Positions 25,361 through 37,439 of a DNA stretch of 64,000 nt are shown one piece after another; position 1 is the stretch's first letter, and each line of letters begins with the position of its first letter. The DNA comes from Owenia fusiformis (taxonomy: Eukaryota > Annelida > Polychaeta > Sabellida > Oweniidae). The notes beneath the pieces are model-generated. The model had not been told where the DNA came from. It saw nothing but the letters and a program-made list of their open reading frames with translations, and ran no database searches. The DNA lies in contig CAIIXF020000009.1 of assembly GCA_903813345.2 (NCBI GenBank), positions 3,164,001 through 3,228,000 of the forward strand, written 5' to 3'. The translations under genes were made by a program, and so were the position numbers.

Positions 25361-25490
25361 GGGAGTTTAAGCTTGCATATAAAATCGAAACGCCAATCTG
25401 TACGTATGACCATTCGCCCATTCAAATGCATTGCTTAAATAGTTTCCGTTAACGTTTAGGTTGTGAAAAACATTGCAAGCTTAAACTCCC
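25361..25490. mobile_element. 130-bp MITE with 17-bp perfect TIRs
   Basis: GGGAGTTTAAGCTTGCA at the left end is exactly complementary to TGCAAGCTTAAACTCCC at the right end. TA lies outside each end (25,359-25,360 and 25,491-25,492). The interior, with CATATAAAATCGAAACGCCA, resembles parts of repeat R2 at 3.9 and 42.1 kb, which may therefore derive from a longer relative. Confidence 0.85.
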
Positions 25491-25492
25491 TA

Positions 25493-27598
25493 CTGCGAAA
25501 GGAATACGGCTCGTTTGTACAAGTGAATAATGTACATGTAGATCATTGGTTCAATCCGTGTAGTAGAGAATAAGTTTGATATTCTTATAAGATTCATGTG
25601 ATTCTACGCGCAGCAAAATTCCGAATGATACCAGATTTCTTGAAAACGTTGATCCAATTATTGATTTTGATTTGTCTATGATAATCAACTACAAAATGTT
25701 TCGTTCGTGACAAAGCAAAAAAACTCTTACCCCCTAGATCCCACTATGTTAGATAATAGATAAAAATATGTACCCGTTTATAAATACATTGTCCCAAGAG
25801 TTATAGTTACTCAAGATAAATATTGAGAAATCATCGCCCATTTATTGTTACTCGCGTCTTGCTATTTATCCCCCGTTTTGAAATGACGTAGATACGCGTA
25901 AAAACATACACACTCGAGAGCTTATGTTGATCTACATCGTTGCAATCTTATACAAGAAGATCTAGAGTTTATCGCATCCTTCTTAATTTGAGACAAGATA
26001 ATTCTATGCTTGATACACTAAAAAACGTCTACAGAAAGAAAAAAAACATATACCCGAAGCGTCCCTGTAGTTACTGATCCCCATCGTATAATATATATAC
26101 ACGTTTATTTCAGTAACGTCTCCTAACAGGAATATTAGAATTCACGACTGTTAATGTTCATATTATATAACCATCTAGAGCTTTCATGACTTAACATTTT
26201 GATTCATAGTGGTTTGCCAAGATTATTAAACGTGGCTTTGAAACACCGAGGCATAACAGATGTTTGTTATCTTGTGATAATCGCCTAAAACATACACCCA
26301 CAACAATTGTACATATCGCATACCCATCGTCACAAAGTCTTAAAACAGAGTGTTCTCTTCTCTTAAATGACAAAACATGGTATTTACTCCGGCCTGGTAT
26401 TTAAACATATTATTATTATTACCTAAGCGAATGTTCTGCATTATTTATGGTGGTAATAACGCCGTTTACTCATGTCGTACTATGTGGATTTATGCTTTTA
26501 AGATTTACTTAAAGTATTATCTTGAATATATGCAGACACGGTACGTGCTACATCCTGATAAATAACCTGAGTTCATAAATACTGTCTGAAGTTGTATGTG
26601 TTTTTTTGTTTAACACTAGAGAATGGTCAAGTTCAGTATGCCTTGGTGAAGTCAAGCTTCCCGTAACCCTGATGTAGAGAAATCATTTTTATGCAACTTG
26701 GTAATCGTTGAAGGACCTAAAAACCTTTTGCAGGTTGCACATTTAAAAGATAAATTGGATTTTTATTTTAATTGCAAAATCCCTCCTGGCCTATTCCCAA
26801 TATGTCTTGTAATCAATATCAAAATGTACATTTGATTAGATGTCACCCGAAAGTTAAATGCTAAAAACGCGATCGATGAAAAGTAACGGTGGGCCTTGTT
26901 TGGAGACGCGCTTTGGAGTTCAATTGCATCGTGCTTCCAAAGTAAGCGTGTGCGAGTTGTCACATTTTGTCAAAGAAGTGATAAATCAATTCAATTCTGA
27001 CAATTTTTACAGATCAAATGCCGTAATGAATGCCTTTTTGAAACCCCAGTGGCGCCTTTTATATAGTCAATTAGAAGTTCAGAACGTAGTGTGAAACATT
27101 ACAAAGTTTAATTTACACTCGTCGTAAAACTAATCAAACCGTTAATGATTGGTTCTGATCGTATTGTCTCGTTTTTACGGAAAATAGTATGCCACTAGCG
27201 AGCATTTGGGATTGATGTGAGTCCGCTGGGACACTTTTAAATAAAAACAAACTTAAAACTAATATTGGGATTCTAAGTATAAACTGTATATATACGCTTC
27301 CATTGACGTTTGTTGTATGAAGCATTAGTTTACTATATTTTCGCTACTCATGTCTACAAGGCTGCACACCAGTCATTATATGTAGAAAATTGTTAACATC
27401 TATCAAAACAATCTGCACATTTGTTTTCAGCAAACGTATTTTTGAGCAACATTATATTATTATTTTGGCAAGACATAGTTTTGCTATTTTATTTAGAAAT
27501 AGTTATCTGTAAATATTGTGCGTTTGAAGGTAATTTGGCGCAAGTATAGTTGTATGAGAAACTCGTGACAAGTGCCACTTGCAAGACCAATGCACATA
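25493..27598. other. Intergenic DNA, no gene recognised
   Basis: AT-rich DNA with frames of at most 78 codons. None shows recognisable motifs. Confidence 0.4.
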
Positions 27599-28473
27599 CA
27601 CTCCCCTCCATAAGTTTGGCAACCTTTTTTCTCCATTGAACTACGTGTTAAAGCCTCTTTACCTTTGAATTTTTATTTACTTAACCTGCGATGAAAATAC
27701 TTATACTATTAATGGAAACGTAATTTGACTTTAATTCCAATACCTCCAAATTTTCTCAATTTTTTTCCTCAATTACAATAGGTCGGAAGTTGATGATAAA
27801 TTTGATGAATTTTTGAAAATCGACATTCCCATGTTAACCAATGGGAAATGGTAGGTTTGCCGCAAGTCATATGACAGAATATCCATCCATCCGAGTCCTT
27901 GGAAAAAATACGAGTTAGGCAGGCAATTGAATTTGCTAACTTTATTTAACAAAAAATTGATATGTTTCTTCAGGTTCAACAAAGTTATAGGGCTTTAAAG
28001 TCAAAATTGTTTTTCAAAAAACCTCTCCCATTGAAATAACACAGGAGGCGAAAAATTATTTTCAAAAATGACTTTGAAGCGCTGTAACTTTAATATTCAT
28101 CAAATAAACTAAACACTTAGTGTTCAAAAAAGTTAGACAATTCAATTTTCTATATAAAAATATTTTTTGCTGAATCTTTTACTGAAAAGATATCCTGATT
28201 TCTGATTTGCCCCGAACCCTCAATTTCCCATTGGATTACATGGGAATAACGATTTTTAAAAATTCATCAAATTTATCATCAATTTCCGACCTATTGTAAT
28301 TGAGGAAAAAAATTGAGAAAATTTGGAGGTATTGGAAATAAGGTCAAGTTACGTTACCATCAATATTATAAGTTATTTCATCGCCGGTTAAGTTAATAAA
28401 AATTCAAACGTAAAGAGGCTTTAACACATAGTTCAATGGGGAAAAAAGGTTGCCAAACTTATGGAGGGGAGTG
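27599..28473. mobile_element. Tc1/mariner-type MITE, family 1, copy 2
   Basis: The ends CACTCCCCTCCATAAGTTTG and the mirror image match those at 14,729-15,272, and TA flanks lie at 27,597-27,598 and 28,474-28,475. At 875 bp it is longer than copy 1. Arms of about 280-300 bp surround a unique centre at roughly 27,910-28,190. No transposase frame is visible. Comparison suggests copy 1 is a deletion derivative of this longer form. Confidence 0.88.
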
Positions 28474-28475
28474 TA

Positions 28476-30290
28476 TATTAACGTACATGTATCATATGTT
28501 ACTGGTACATATAGCATGCAGAGATAAATACGAGCGACTTTATAATTTATAATTTATAATTTACTTATTCTAGTTAGATCGTATTTATCTCATTTTGTTT
28601 AAATCACAAAAATCAAGTTAATCGTTATAATACTTACTTCCGAAGATTCGGCAACCAGACGTTTGTCATTGGACAATGTAGTTAAGCATGTTAACGATTA
28701 GCAATTTTAACTGAAAAGTCATATTATTATGATGAAAGTCAACTTATTGGAATTGAGGAATAAATGAAGACTACTCGAGCAAAAACAAGTTTACCATGCT
28801 ATTCAATGAAGACAGGACCCCTGGTTGATAAATGTTTGATGGAAGGAGTTGTACTTGTAAATGATCTGTAGATACGAACTGTACCGTTGACTTATCCAAC
28901 TATAATGTTTAAGTACGCACATTGAGAAACCCTTTGTTGTGATGTGATCAATTGGTGTTTGCATAATTATAACCGCAAATCATTTTGAAAATGTTTTCTG
29001 AAGCATAGCTTCAATTGATATTGATGAGCTTAAGAAATGTGGCTCCATCAGCCTTCCACTTACTGCTACTGTTGTCCAAAAGATAACTATTGCTACAGCT
29101 ATAATAACTAGCATTCAAAGATGTGCTTCTGCTTTGTTTAATTGGTATACACGTTTAGCCAGAATAATGTGCAATTTGAGTGATCGGTTTTAAGCTGAAA
29201 AGTCATTTGTGCATGCATTTCAATCCTGACACTTTATATTGTTATACATCAAAATATGTTTTGTAAAGCTCACTTTGCCTTCTAAGATATGTCTTTAATT
29301 GGCGTCAAATGAGACATCTATTTAACACTATTTTTAAACCTTGCTAAAGCAATTTCACTGGAGTCAATAAACGAGTAACAAGACTGTAAATGCATGTAAA
29401 CACGACCATATTTTGTATTTATCAATTATCATATTTTAACTTTTTATAGTTGTCAGTCCATTGGATCTATATTTCAACCAAATTATAATCATTTGACTTT
29501 GAATGACGTCATTTGTACGAGATTTATATTTTGATACGGATTCATCATTAATCGATGAGGCCTAAAGTTCCTTCTTATACCTTATTTTGCACATTTCGTT
29601 CATAGAGAAGACACAGAAAGGACATATAACGGCTAATTCCCATAGTGTATATACAAATTAAACATGTCTTTATGATTTGTTAATTTCCTCAATGTAAAAA
29701 GTACATACTTCAACTGTGGGGGTTTAATTATGTACTTTCCAACGTCACTTTAGCTTTACGTCCCCTTTTTAGAATGGGCGCTTGTTGTGTTTGGAATGCA
29801 CTCTCGGTCTAACAAATATCAGATTGGTAATTAGTATGTGAGTATATGGCTTAAGTTTAATGTTCCCATCTAGTACAACCGACTGATCTCTTTATACGTG
29901 TGGTTATTCATTATTCTGAAATCCAAACTCGTTTCAAGCGATTACAAAAATCGTCCAATTCATAAATCTATAGAACCTATAAATTATATATCATAATATA
30001 TAACAAATTGCACGTGCATGTTTTTTTCTCTAAATTCGTACAATATCTTGTTTTATTGAATGTAATCGTTTAACTTGATGTGTTATAGATGTACTAATAA
30101 ATGCACACAAATGAATATTTGCAACTTATTCTATCATTTATAGTTATTTCATTCGTAAATGTAGAACGTTAACTAAACACAGGTTGGCCAAAACAGCAGA
30201 ACCCATTACTTTTATTTAAAGATTCGCGGTTTCTGTTTTAGAGTCACTCTGTATTGTATGATATTGTTTTATTTGAGGTAATTCAGAACT
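28476..30290. other. Intergenic DNA, no gene recognised
   Basis: AT-rich sequence. A 9-bp tandem of ATAATTTAT occurs near 28,540-28,565. No gene or RNA is supported. Confidence 0.4.
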
Positions 30291-30470
30291 GACGATTGGT
30301 GAAAATTATCACTTGAAATGAAACTACCCAGTTACAACCAAAATCGAAATATTGGGAATACCTTGGTCACGTGATCATACTGATAAAAACAAGCAAAAGA
30401 TCAATCATATAACAGGAGGATTCCCCAGGGATTGACTTAATCATCGTAAGATTCGTTGAAGGTAAGTCGA
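30290..30470. repeat. Orphan copy of the discoidin-array spacer
   Basis: This resembles the sequence 3' of the discoidin genes at about 33,850-34,020, 43,370-43,540 and 54,080-54,250. Shared words include CAAAATCGAAAT, CTTGGTCACGTGA, a stretch of AACTAAA/AACAAG type, and TTCCCCAG. No exon is attached. It marks the left-hand limit of detectable array sequence. Confidence 0.5.
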
Positions 30471-30538
30471 TCGGTGAATATTACCGCCAAACTACCGACA
30501 ACGGAGGATTTTGGGACCTCTTCATTGCTAAGTAGATA

Positions 30539-30771
30539 TGAGCCAGGCCACAGGAAAATGGGTCTTACTCTTATCACAGATTTTTTCAATATTCTGATTT
30601 TTTGCTTATCTTAAAAAGCACAAAGAGACCTTTCAAATGAGCCATGGCTTATGTCTTAACAAATTTTCCTTGCATATATAAACCAAAAAGTCGGAATCTT
30701 GGGCACATTTTTGGCTCTGTAGCACAATTCTAATTTTTGTGACAAGACCGGTTTTCCTATGGCCAGGCTCA
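30539..30771. mobile_element. 233-bp MITE with TGAGCC termini
   Basis: The left end TGAGCCAGGCCACAGGAAAA and the right end TTTTCCTATGGCCAGGCTCA are near-perfect inverted repeats. They continue into GGGTCTT and AAGACCG. TA dinucleotides flank the element. No coding region is present. Confidence 0.85.
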
Positions 30772-30942
30772 TATATAGAAGAATAGCTGATGCGACATAA
30801 GATTAAAATAAGACCAGGGGTATGGATCATGACAGTTTTTGATGAAAAAATTGTATTTAAAAGAGAAACAAAATACAACATACCAAAAAAACACAAACAA
30901 TATATAAATCAGTAAACACTACACATACAAAAAAGTTATATA

Positions 30943-31566
30943 CGAGGGTGATTCAAAAGTAATTAGGACAAAATGTTATAGGCATACTTTAAGAAATGTG
31001 TCATTTACAAACAAATTAAAATTAAACAAATAATTGTTACAGTCTTATAGGTAGCAATTGAAGACACAAGGCAGTCTGTTGTCGGGAGAATCAAAGACAC
31101 GCGTGGATACAAGGATGCTGACTCTTTAGCGATCTGGAAGACCACCGACTTGGTCCCCCTGATCACAACGATAACAATTCTTCTTGTAGAAGCCATCTTA
31201 AATGCAGTCATAAGATTGACACTGAGGGAAATAAACGCCCTTACAGATGATTTAAATATTAAATAGAATCTAAATGGATGATCATGATTGATGTGAATCA
31301 AGGTTAAACTTATTGTGCTTCCATCTTGAAAAATGTATTTTACCAGCTAACTTTTCATGAATATGTTTTTATGATGTCGTTGTGCTTAAAAAGCCAATTC
31401 CGGGTATAAGCACCATAATACGGTAGATGGGCCATATCTTGAAATGTATTTCTATTGATGCACTACTGTTTTCACAACTTAATTCACAACAAATATACAA
31501 ATTGGGCGAGAATATTTTTCATAGCGTGCCTATAAAATGTGTCCATTACTTTTGAATTACCCCTCG
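30943..31566. mobile_element. Mariner-type non-autonomous element
   Basis: The ends begin CGAGGGTGATTCAAAAGTAA on the left, mirrored on the right by TTACTTTTGAATTACCCCTCG. The similarity runs about 45 bp. TA lies outside both ends (30,941-30,942 and 31,567-31,568). TACGAGGGT termini are typical of mariner elements. The interior has a 98-codon minus-strand frame (31,005-31,301) without recognisable transposase residues, so it appears deleted or non-coding. Confidence 0.82.
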
Positions 31567-31568
31567 TA

Positions 31569-32119
31569 CATTATGTAATGATTTAGACTTTTTGCAATAG
31601 TAAATTGATATACATGTACATAAGGGCAATTTACGATAATTGATATTTGACTTTGATTTTAGTTTTTGTCAAAAATTCACGAATACATTTTATCAATATT
31701 GTTTAAGACACCATTCTAAACCATTTTAAACACTTCCATTTGGTACATTTAAAGTAAATTTTGAAAAGTGTATTCACCTTCAGTGTTTCACTTATTCAAC
31801 ACAGAATCATATATAACAATCGTCTAATATCTTGCATTATTTTGGTACATTCGTATTCCAATAATCTACCCAGGTGACAGTTAAATTTTGGTAACTTTTG
31901 ATTTCCGATATATTTTGTCAACTCTTGACTACCAACTTTTTCTTCCACTAAGATTTTCTCTGGTTTTACAAACGCATTATATTTAAGCAGGAAAGAGTTT
32001 GAATACTTTATTTTAGCAAATTTCAATACAATTCTGTAAAATGTTTCACCTTTGTTTTTCTGTCTTTATCAGATTAATATACTTCAATCATTCAAACCTT
32101 CCTATTGTTAACGTATTGG
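31569..32119. other. Intergenic DNA, no gene recognised
   Basis: No feature beyond short frames. The sequence leads into the compound palindrome at 32.1-32.6 kb. Confidence 0.4.
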
Positions 32120-32622
32120 TGCATATATGTATTCCATACCTGATGAGGTTTCAGGGACATATCAACCGGGAATATATTCCATATCCGGGCAAATATTTTT
32201 CGTATGTCCCGCTCCAACGGAGCTCCGGGACATATAAATCGTAAAATTGTGGAAAAGAATTATGTAAAAAAATGTTGAAAAATTTTGAAAAAAAATTCTG
32301 AAAACAAAATATGCAAAAAATGTGGAAAAAATTGAAAAAAAATTTGAAAAAAATTGAAAGCAAATTTGGAAAAATTTGAATGTTTTTTGAAAGTGATGAC
32401 ATATTTTGCAAGTAAACACACCAGTGCATATGGGATACATGCTTATTATTTCAAATCTCATCAGGTATGGAATACAACAGTTATGCACGGTCGGTTTGGA
32501 TACAGGAAATATCCCTTGGGATATACAATACATCTTCCCTTGGTCCCTTCGGTCCCTCGGGAAGATATATTGTATATCCCTCGGGATATTCCCTGTATCC
32601 AAAACCTCCCAGTGCATAACCC
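32120..32622. repeat. Compound palindrome P3 with AAAATTTTGAAAA core
   Basis: Two nested inverted repeats are present. The inner right hairpin (32,480-32,620) has GGATACAGGAAATATCCC and its complement. Further in, GATATACAATA and ATCTTCCC pair around a loop of TTGGTCCCTTCGGTCCCTC. The outer pair is GTATTCCATACCTGATGAG near 32,130 against CTCATCAGGTATGGAATAC near 32,456. Between them lie ~170 bp of near-iterated GAAAAATTTTGAAAA sequence. The plan resembles the compound element at 52,101-52,660. Confidence 0.75.
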
Positions 32623-32649
32623 CTATGTATATTCATACGTTTGATATCT

Positions 32650-33366
32650 ACACCATTGATTTTACAATTAGCTGGAATCTTCGTAGCTATACCACCTGTT
32701 ATAATATTACGTATTTTAGCGAACGTGATGAATCTGTTTGACAATGATATCAATCGAAAATATATATTTCATCAATTTTGATTGCCCTTTAATCGTACTT
32801 AACTTTTTTTGTAACGCCACGATACCTAGATACTGATTTTGACACCATAAGCATCTTGCTTTGACCTCTCATATCATTAAAACCTCTTACATTGAGACCC
32901 AGGATTTTAATGTCCATTGATTATGTAATATCTAACAATAAATTTAATAAAATAAATATGTACGTGAAATAGTAAAATATTTTTAATGACCGATTTCCTC
33001 GGTTGATTTTCAGTTCATCTTGGCGTTGATCTATCAGAACATCTATTTTTCCGTGAGGATGCCAGAGAGAAGATCTGGGTAGTTAACTTACAATAACCAT
33101 TGAGATTTACGTGCACCCTTTTTGCATAATTTTGCTTTAAGTCACATTTGGATGCATCGCGTCATTATTCACAGACACAAGGAAATATTCACGTCTACAA
33201 ATTATATTTATCTGCTTTTTCATGAATTGTATCAAGCTTTCCTAGTATATTTTATAATATGGGGTGACAGGGGCTATGCTACCCATGACAGATGAAGCCT
33301 CGGATTATCGTGAGTGTAGTGATTTGATACAGGATTCATATTTCACAAACCTTACATACACTATTG
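32650..33366. other. Intergenic DNA, no gene recognised
   Basis: AT-rich DNA between the P3 palindrome and the leftmost discoidin exon fragment. Nothing further is identified. Confidence 0.4.
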
Positions 33367-33560
33367 TTAATCAACAATGTCCTGTTGGATTTCACATATT
33401 TTCCAGTCACCCGTTCCAATGTTAAACGTGCCGATGTGGACGTCGCTGCAATACGTATCACAATAACATATATACTCACACACATCTCGATACCCATCGA
33501 AATACCGAGCCTAGAGGTACACTTTCTGTACAACCATTCAAAGTGTGGTTGAATTCGATT
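33367..33560 (-). pseudogene. Discoidin-array remnant F (3' end of exon 3)
   Basis: About 190 bp match the 3' end of exon 3 of the neighbouring discoidin genes, including the region coding for the cysteine cluster and the ending WKICEIQQDIVD. The corresponding stop lies at 33,367-33,369. A one-base difference (GAGCCTAGAGG against GAGCCATGGAGG) breaks the frame near 33,511. Similarity stops after the region matching CAAAGTGTGGTTGAA, which is the gene C version. No exons 1 or 2 accompany it, so it is a truncated duplicate. Confidence 0.8.
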
Positions 33561-34213
33561 GACGAAGATTATATCTAAAATTCGAAATATAGGGAACAAC
33601 TTGGTAATGCCACCATGCAGATAAAACAACACAAACGACGATTATGACAATGATACTCACGAATTCATCGATTACATAATTGCCTTGGTGCTAGAAATGT
33701 GTACACGTAGGTGCAAAGGGGAAAGGACCAGCAAAAAACCTAACCATTCAAAGCAATAATCCAACGTGAAAAGAAACAATCTCTAATATACCTCTCATAC
33801 TTTGTGAAGCATAGATTATTTCGAAAAATTGAACATGGTTTTAACAACGATTGACAAAGATTATCACTTAAAGTGAGATCGCAATGTTCAAAATCAAAAT
33901 CGAAATCTTTGGAGCAACTTGGTCATGTGACAGAACTAGTAAAATAAACTAAATGACTATTCAGATCAGAGAGAATATTCCCCAGCACAAACTTTAAATT
34001 TATAAGTTTCGTTGAGAGTCAGTAAGATAAGTGGAAAGAGAGTAAAATAAGATTAGCACTGATATTGTTGGATGTACGACTTCTTCGATGGTGACTAGAT
34101 GGATAAATATGCGATACGACATGCAAACATTTCTGGTGACTTGAATATTGATTGTGCTCCCCTGTCTCTATGTAGCTTTAAAGCAAGTATGTTGGTCATA
34201 TCGTTTACTATTT

Positions 34214-36551
34214 CTAATCAACGATGTCCTGTTGGATTTCACATATTTTCCAGTCACCCTTTCCAATGTTAAACGTGCCGATGTGGACATCGCTGCAATA
34301 CGTATCACAATAACATATATACTCACACACATCTCGATACCCATCGAAATACCGAGCCATGGAGGTGCACTTTCTGTACAACCCTCTTGATAGTGGTTGA
34401 ACAGGGTTGAGTTCTGAAGAGTCGCAACTTAAATTGTTCCCTGTAATAGATATCTTTAGTGCAACAGTAGAAATGTTAGATAACTTTAGTACTAATTGAA
34501 AGATGTCGCCTGTTTGACGTGCTGTTGGTAGCGCAGTGCAGGTCGTCAAGTCGTTGTCAAATATAGCAGCCTTGGTGAATCCAATCGGCCAGTGATGAAT
34601 AACCTGATTTGATTCATCGATTCTATTAAGTTGTGTACATCCAAAAATCCCGACACGCATACTGATATCACCGTACCATGTCTGAGGGTTGAATCGGATA
34701 AACTTTGCTTTAAAGGGAGTGAGCTCGTTGAACACCTTGGTATTTGAATCACTGTTACCTGGAACAATAAGTATATTTTTATAAATTAATCTTACCGAAT
34801 GCTCGACTCTATTTGCTATTAGATTCATGTTGACGTTGAATCTCTTAAACATGTGTTGACTTCCATTAAGCACATGCTTAGCAGCAAATGTAATATGTAA
34901 TTGAAAATATATCTTACCTATCCAATTGTTTCCGTTTTGTCTCCATTTTACGGCATCCATGCTTGACTTAAGCTGATAGGAAGTTACCCATTCTGTCCTA
35001 CCATTTGCCCCCTGTGTCACAATGCCACGAACGATACGCACTTCAAGAAATTCAATCTGAAACCAAATGTTACCCATAGTAAATTGTTAAATTGAATCAC
35101 TAACCAATATATCTGCCCTGTCAATATAATCATATTAAAAGAAGAGTCACCTGGTGTCACGAGAAGTACTAAGAAATAAAAAGAACACAAATCACTATAA
35201 AAATTGCACAAAAAATTCAAAAGAGAGGTGAGTTTTGAACAAAACACTAATCTAAATAAAATTCTGTATACCTAAAAAAGCTCTACGCAAAAGTAACTGT
35301 TTTTCGATTAGACTGTAATTTTACTTTATGTTGCTTCACTTGAACGATTATCGATGAAGTATAATTATGTGGCACGATGAATTAAGTGCACGTGCCAACG
35401 GAAAAACATCAAAACTGATTAAATAACATAGCAAGAAAAATAAAACATCTAAGGTACACCAGCCATAATGAAATTGATCCCCACTTATTCAAACTCACAA
35501 TCAACCGTCAAATCATGTCTAATCCCCCTACCCCACCATTTTGTACCAATATATTACAATCCTATTTCAACACCAAAGGACTTATATATACTTGTACATG
35601 TTGACGAAAAATCTAAAATCGATAGCCAATACTAAATTATCAAAATAGTTATAGACACTAGAGATAAATAGAATAAAGCATTCAGTCTCAAATGATGTGG
35701 GATAGTATATAAATATGGTAAGCAAAAGCATGTCTCCTAAACACCAAATATCAAGACAGTTTGATGTACTACATAATGAAAACAGTATATGGGTGTAACA
35801 AACGACCTGAATATATTGATTGGCATCATTCACATTTGAACCCCACGCTCCATACAAGTAATCTGGCCACTGTCCATTTGATGTTTCATGGACGAAATAA
35901 TCAATGATTCCTCTATGACGCCCCGTAGTCTTGTGGTGAATTGGCGTAGACTGAGGACGATGATAGAATGACACGGTCATCTCCTTTCACGAGAGGATAG
36001 AGACAGTCTTCGTTACGACAGCCACGTAAATCAATTCGCATACTTATCGCACCTGACCATGTCTGTGGAATGATTCTAATGAATTTGGCTTTCGTTTCTG
36101 GAATTACATGCCCTACTTTGTCATCGCTGTTTGAGTTCCCTGCAACGATGCCCCCTACTCGGTTAAAAGTAGCACCGTCAACGCTTTGTTCAATCGCGAA
36201 TGTCGTAACCCATTCATCTCTCTTATTGGCGCCTTGTGTAATGATCCAACGAACTTTCCATATGTCAGGAAATTCCGCTTGCCACCATTGTGATGCGTCA
36301 AACACCCCAGCTCTCCATCCACCATAATATAAACGGTTATTCGGGGTAGGTTCGATTGTTGGCGTATCCATGTAAGACCTGTATGCTCCATAGATCACAT
36401 GGTCATCGCCGAAGGTTGTTGAAACTGTGAGGGATACCATCGGGTCATTCTTAACTAAGGAATCATTGCATCCATTCGATCCATATGCGCATTGCAAATC
36501 AAGCCACAAAAACATGGATAAAAATCCAAATGCATTTGTGAGTTTATCCAT
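34214..36551 (-). pseudogene. Discoidin gene A: two F5/8C domains, frameshifted
   Basis: This has the same three-exon plan as genes B and C. Exon 1 is 36,551-35,807, exon 2 is 35,056-34,918 and exon 3 is 34,758-34,214, with GT-AG introns in phases 0 and 1. Exon 1 gives a signal peptide (about residues 1-24), F5/8C domain 1 (Cys28 to Cys178, ending QTWSGAISMRIDLRGC) and the start of domain 2. Exons 2-3 supply the rest of domain 2 and a Cys-rich C-terminal domain ending WKICEIQ. One extra base at about 35,918-35,920, relative to B and C, puts a stop right after YGAS and removes most of domain 2. Everything downstream remains open, so the lesion is recent or a sequencing error. Intron 2 (159 nt) has no stop and keeps frame. 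The gene is a B/C mosaic (see findings). Confidence 0.85.
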
Positions 36552-36658
36552 TTTTAGCTTTAAATCATGTAGCGCCAGTTAGGATAATAGTAATTGTATT
36601 TCATTATATTGTATTTTGATAGATTGTAACGTGAGTCACATATGTCTCTACCAAAGGA

Positions 36659-36690
36659 GGCCACGTATAGCTGAACTTTAAATATATCGC
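36659..36690 (-). promoter_or_regulatory. Conserved upstream block of gene A, TATA-like
   Basis: GGCCACGTATAGCTGAACTT then TAAATATATCGC lies 110-140 bp before the start codon. It recurs at matching positions upstream of gene B, gene C and remnant D. Read on the minus strand it contains ATATATTTAA, a possible TATA box. The promoter role is inferred. Confidence 0.5.
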
Positions 36691-36699
36691 ATTACCTAC

Positions 36700-37060
36700 G
36701 TATACGTCCATACGATGAAACAATGACGGTGCTATTAAGTTTGTAGTAACTAGGTATACGCAATTCTGATTTTGTATAGGACTAGTTGATTGAGAGCATA
36801 AACTGGTAGAGCTCATCCAACGGTTTTTATATTTTACTAAATATGAATTTACGTTAGCCGCGGTGTTATCTTTGCTGTATTTCGGAATTTAACCATCTTA
36901 CCGTGACAAATAAACGATGAATAATTAAAACTGTGGTTGGCTTTGTATATTTTACAAATTTGATTACTGACAATCAACGATGAATAATTCAATATTATAG
37001 CGCAGAAACAATGGTTAATTTCAAAATATTTATGTTACAGTCCCACGGTAGTACCTAATG
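36700..37060. repeat. Array 5' spacer, shared with 50.42-50.78 kb and 42.43-42.69 kb
   Basis: This spacer is nearly identical to the one beside gene B. It is diverged but recognisable at 42,430-42,690, through words such as ATATTTTACTAAAT, GAATTTACGTTAGCC and CGCAGAAACAATGGT. The 42.4-kb copy has no gene next to it. Confidence 0.65.
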
Positions 37061-37439
37061 TGATATCACATAGAGTTCAATAACTACTCCCTACGACACC
37101 ATTAGTCCAATATGTCATATTATTTTGTCATAAAATGCAGTACAATTAAGGCACTTGATGACAAATATGAGGAACTATAAAAAGCAAAAGATCAATATGT
37201 GGGCAAATTTACATTAATTGATATTTTCAAAATCAGTTGTTCTACTGAATCCTGTGCTGTGTGTGTTGATACCAGGTACATTTGATGTGTGCTATTTTAA
37301 AGTTATCACAACTAGTTATCATAATCGTAACGATGTATACTGAAAATATTGCTTATTATTTCTCAAAAAAGCTTAAATGATGATTTTTGTCAAAAACAAA
37401 GTTTTGTTTTGTTTGTGGAGATAAAAACCGGATTACAGT

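Noticed and set aside
31005-31301. 98-codon minus-strand frame inside the mariner-type element as a transposase
   Set aside because: No DDD or helix-turn-helix residues and no resemblance to mariner transposase could be seen.
34214-34390. Plus-strand open frames opposite discoidin exon 3 (also at 43,679-43,921 and 54,366-54,662)
   Set aside because: They are shadows of the minus-strand coding sequence, which has signal peptide, domain motifs and splice sites.
36070-36327. Plus-strand open frames opposite exon 1 (also at 49,791-50,048 and 56,709-56,918)
   Set aside because: Antisense to well-supported F5/8C coding exons; no independent motif.
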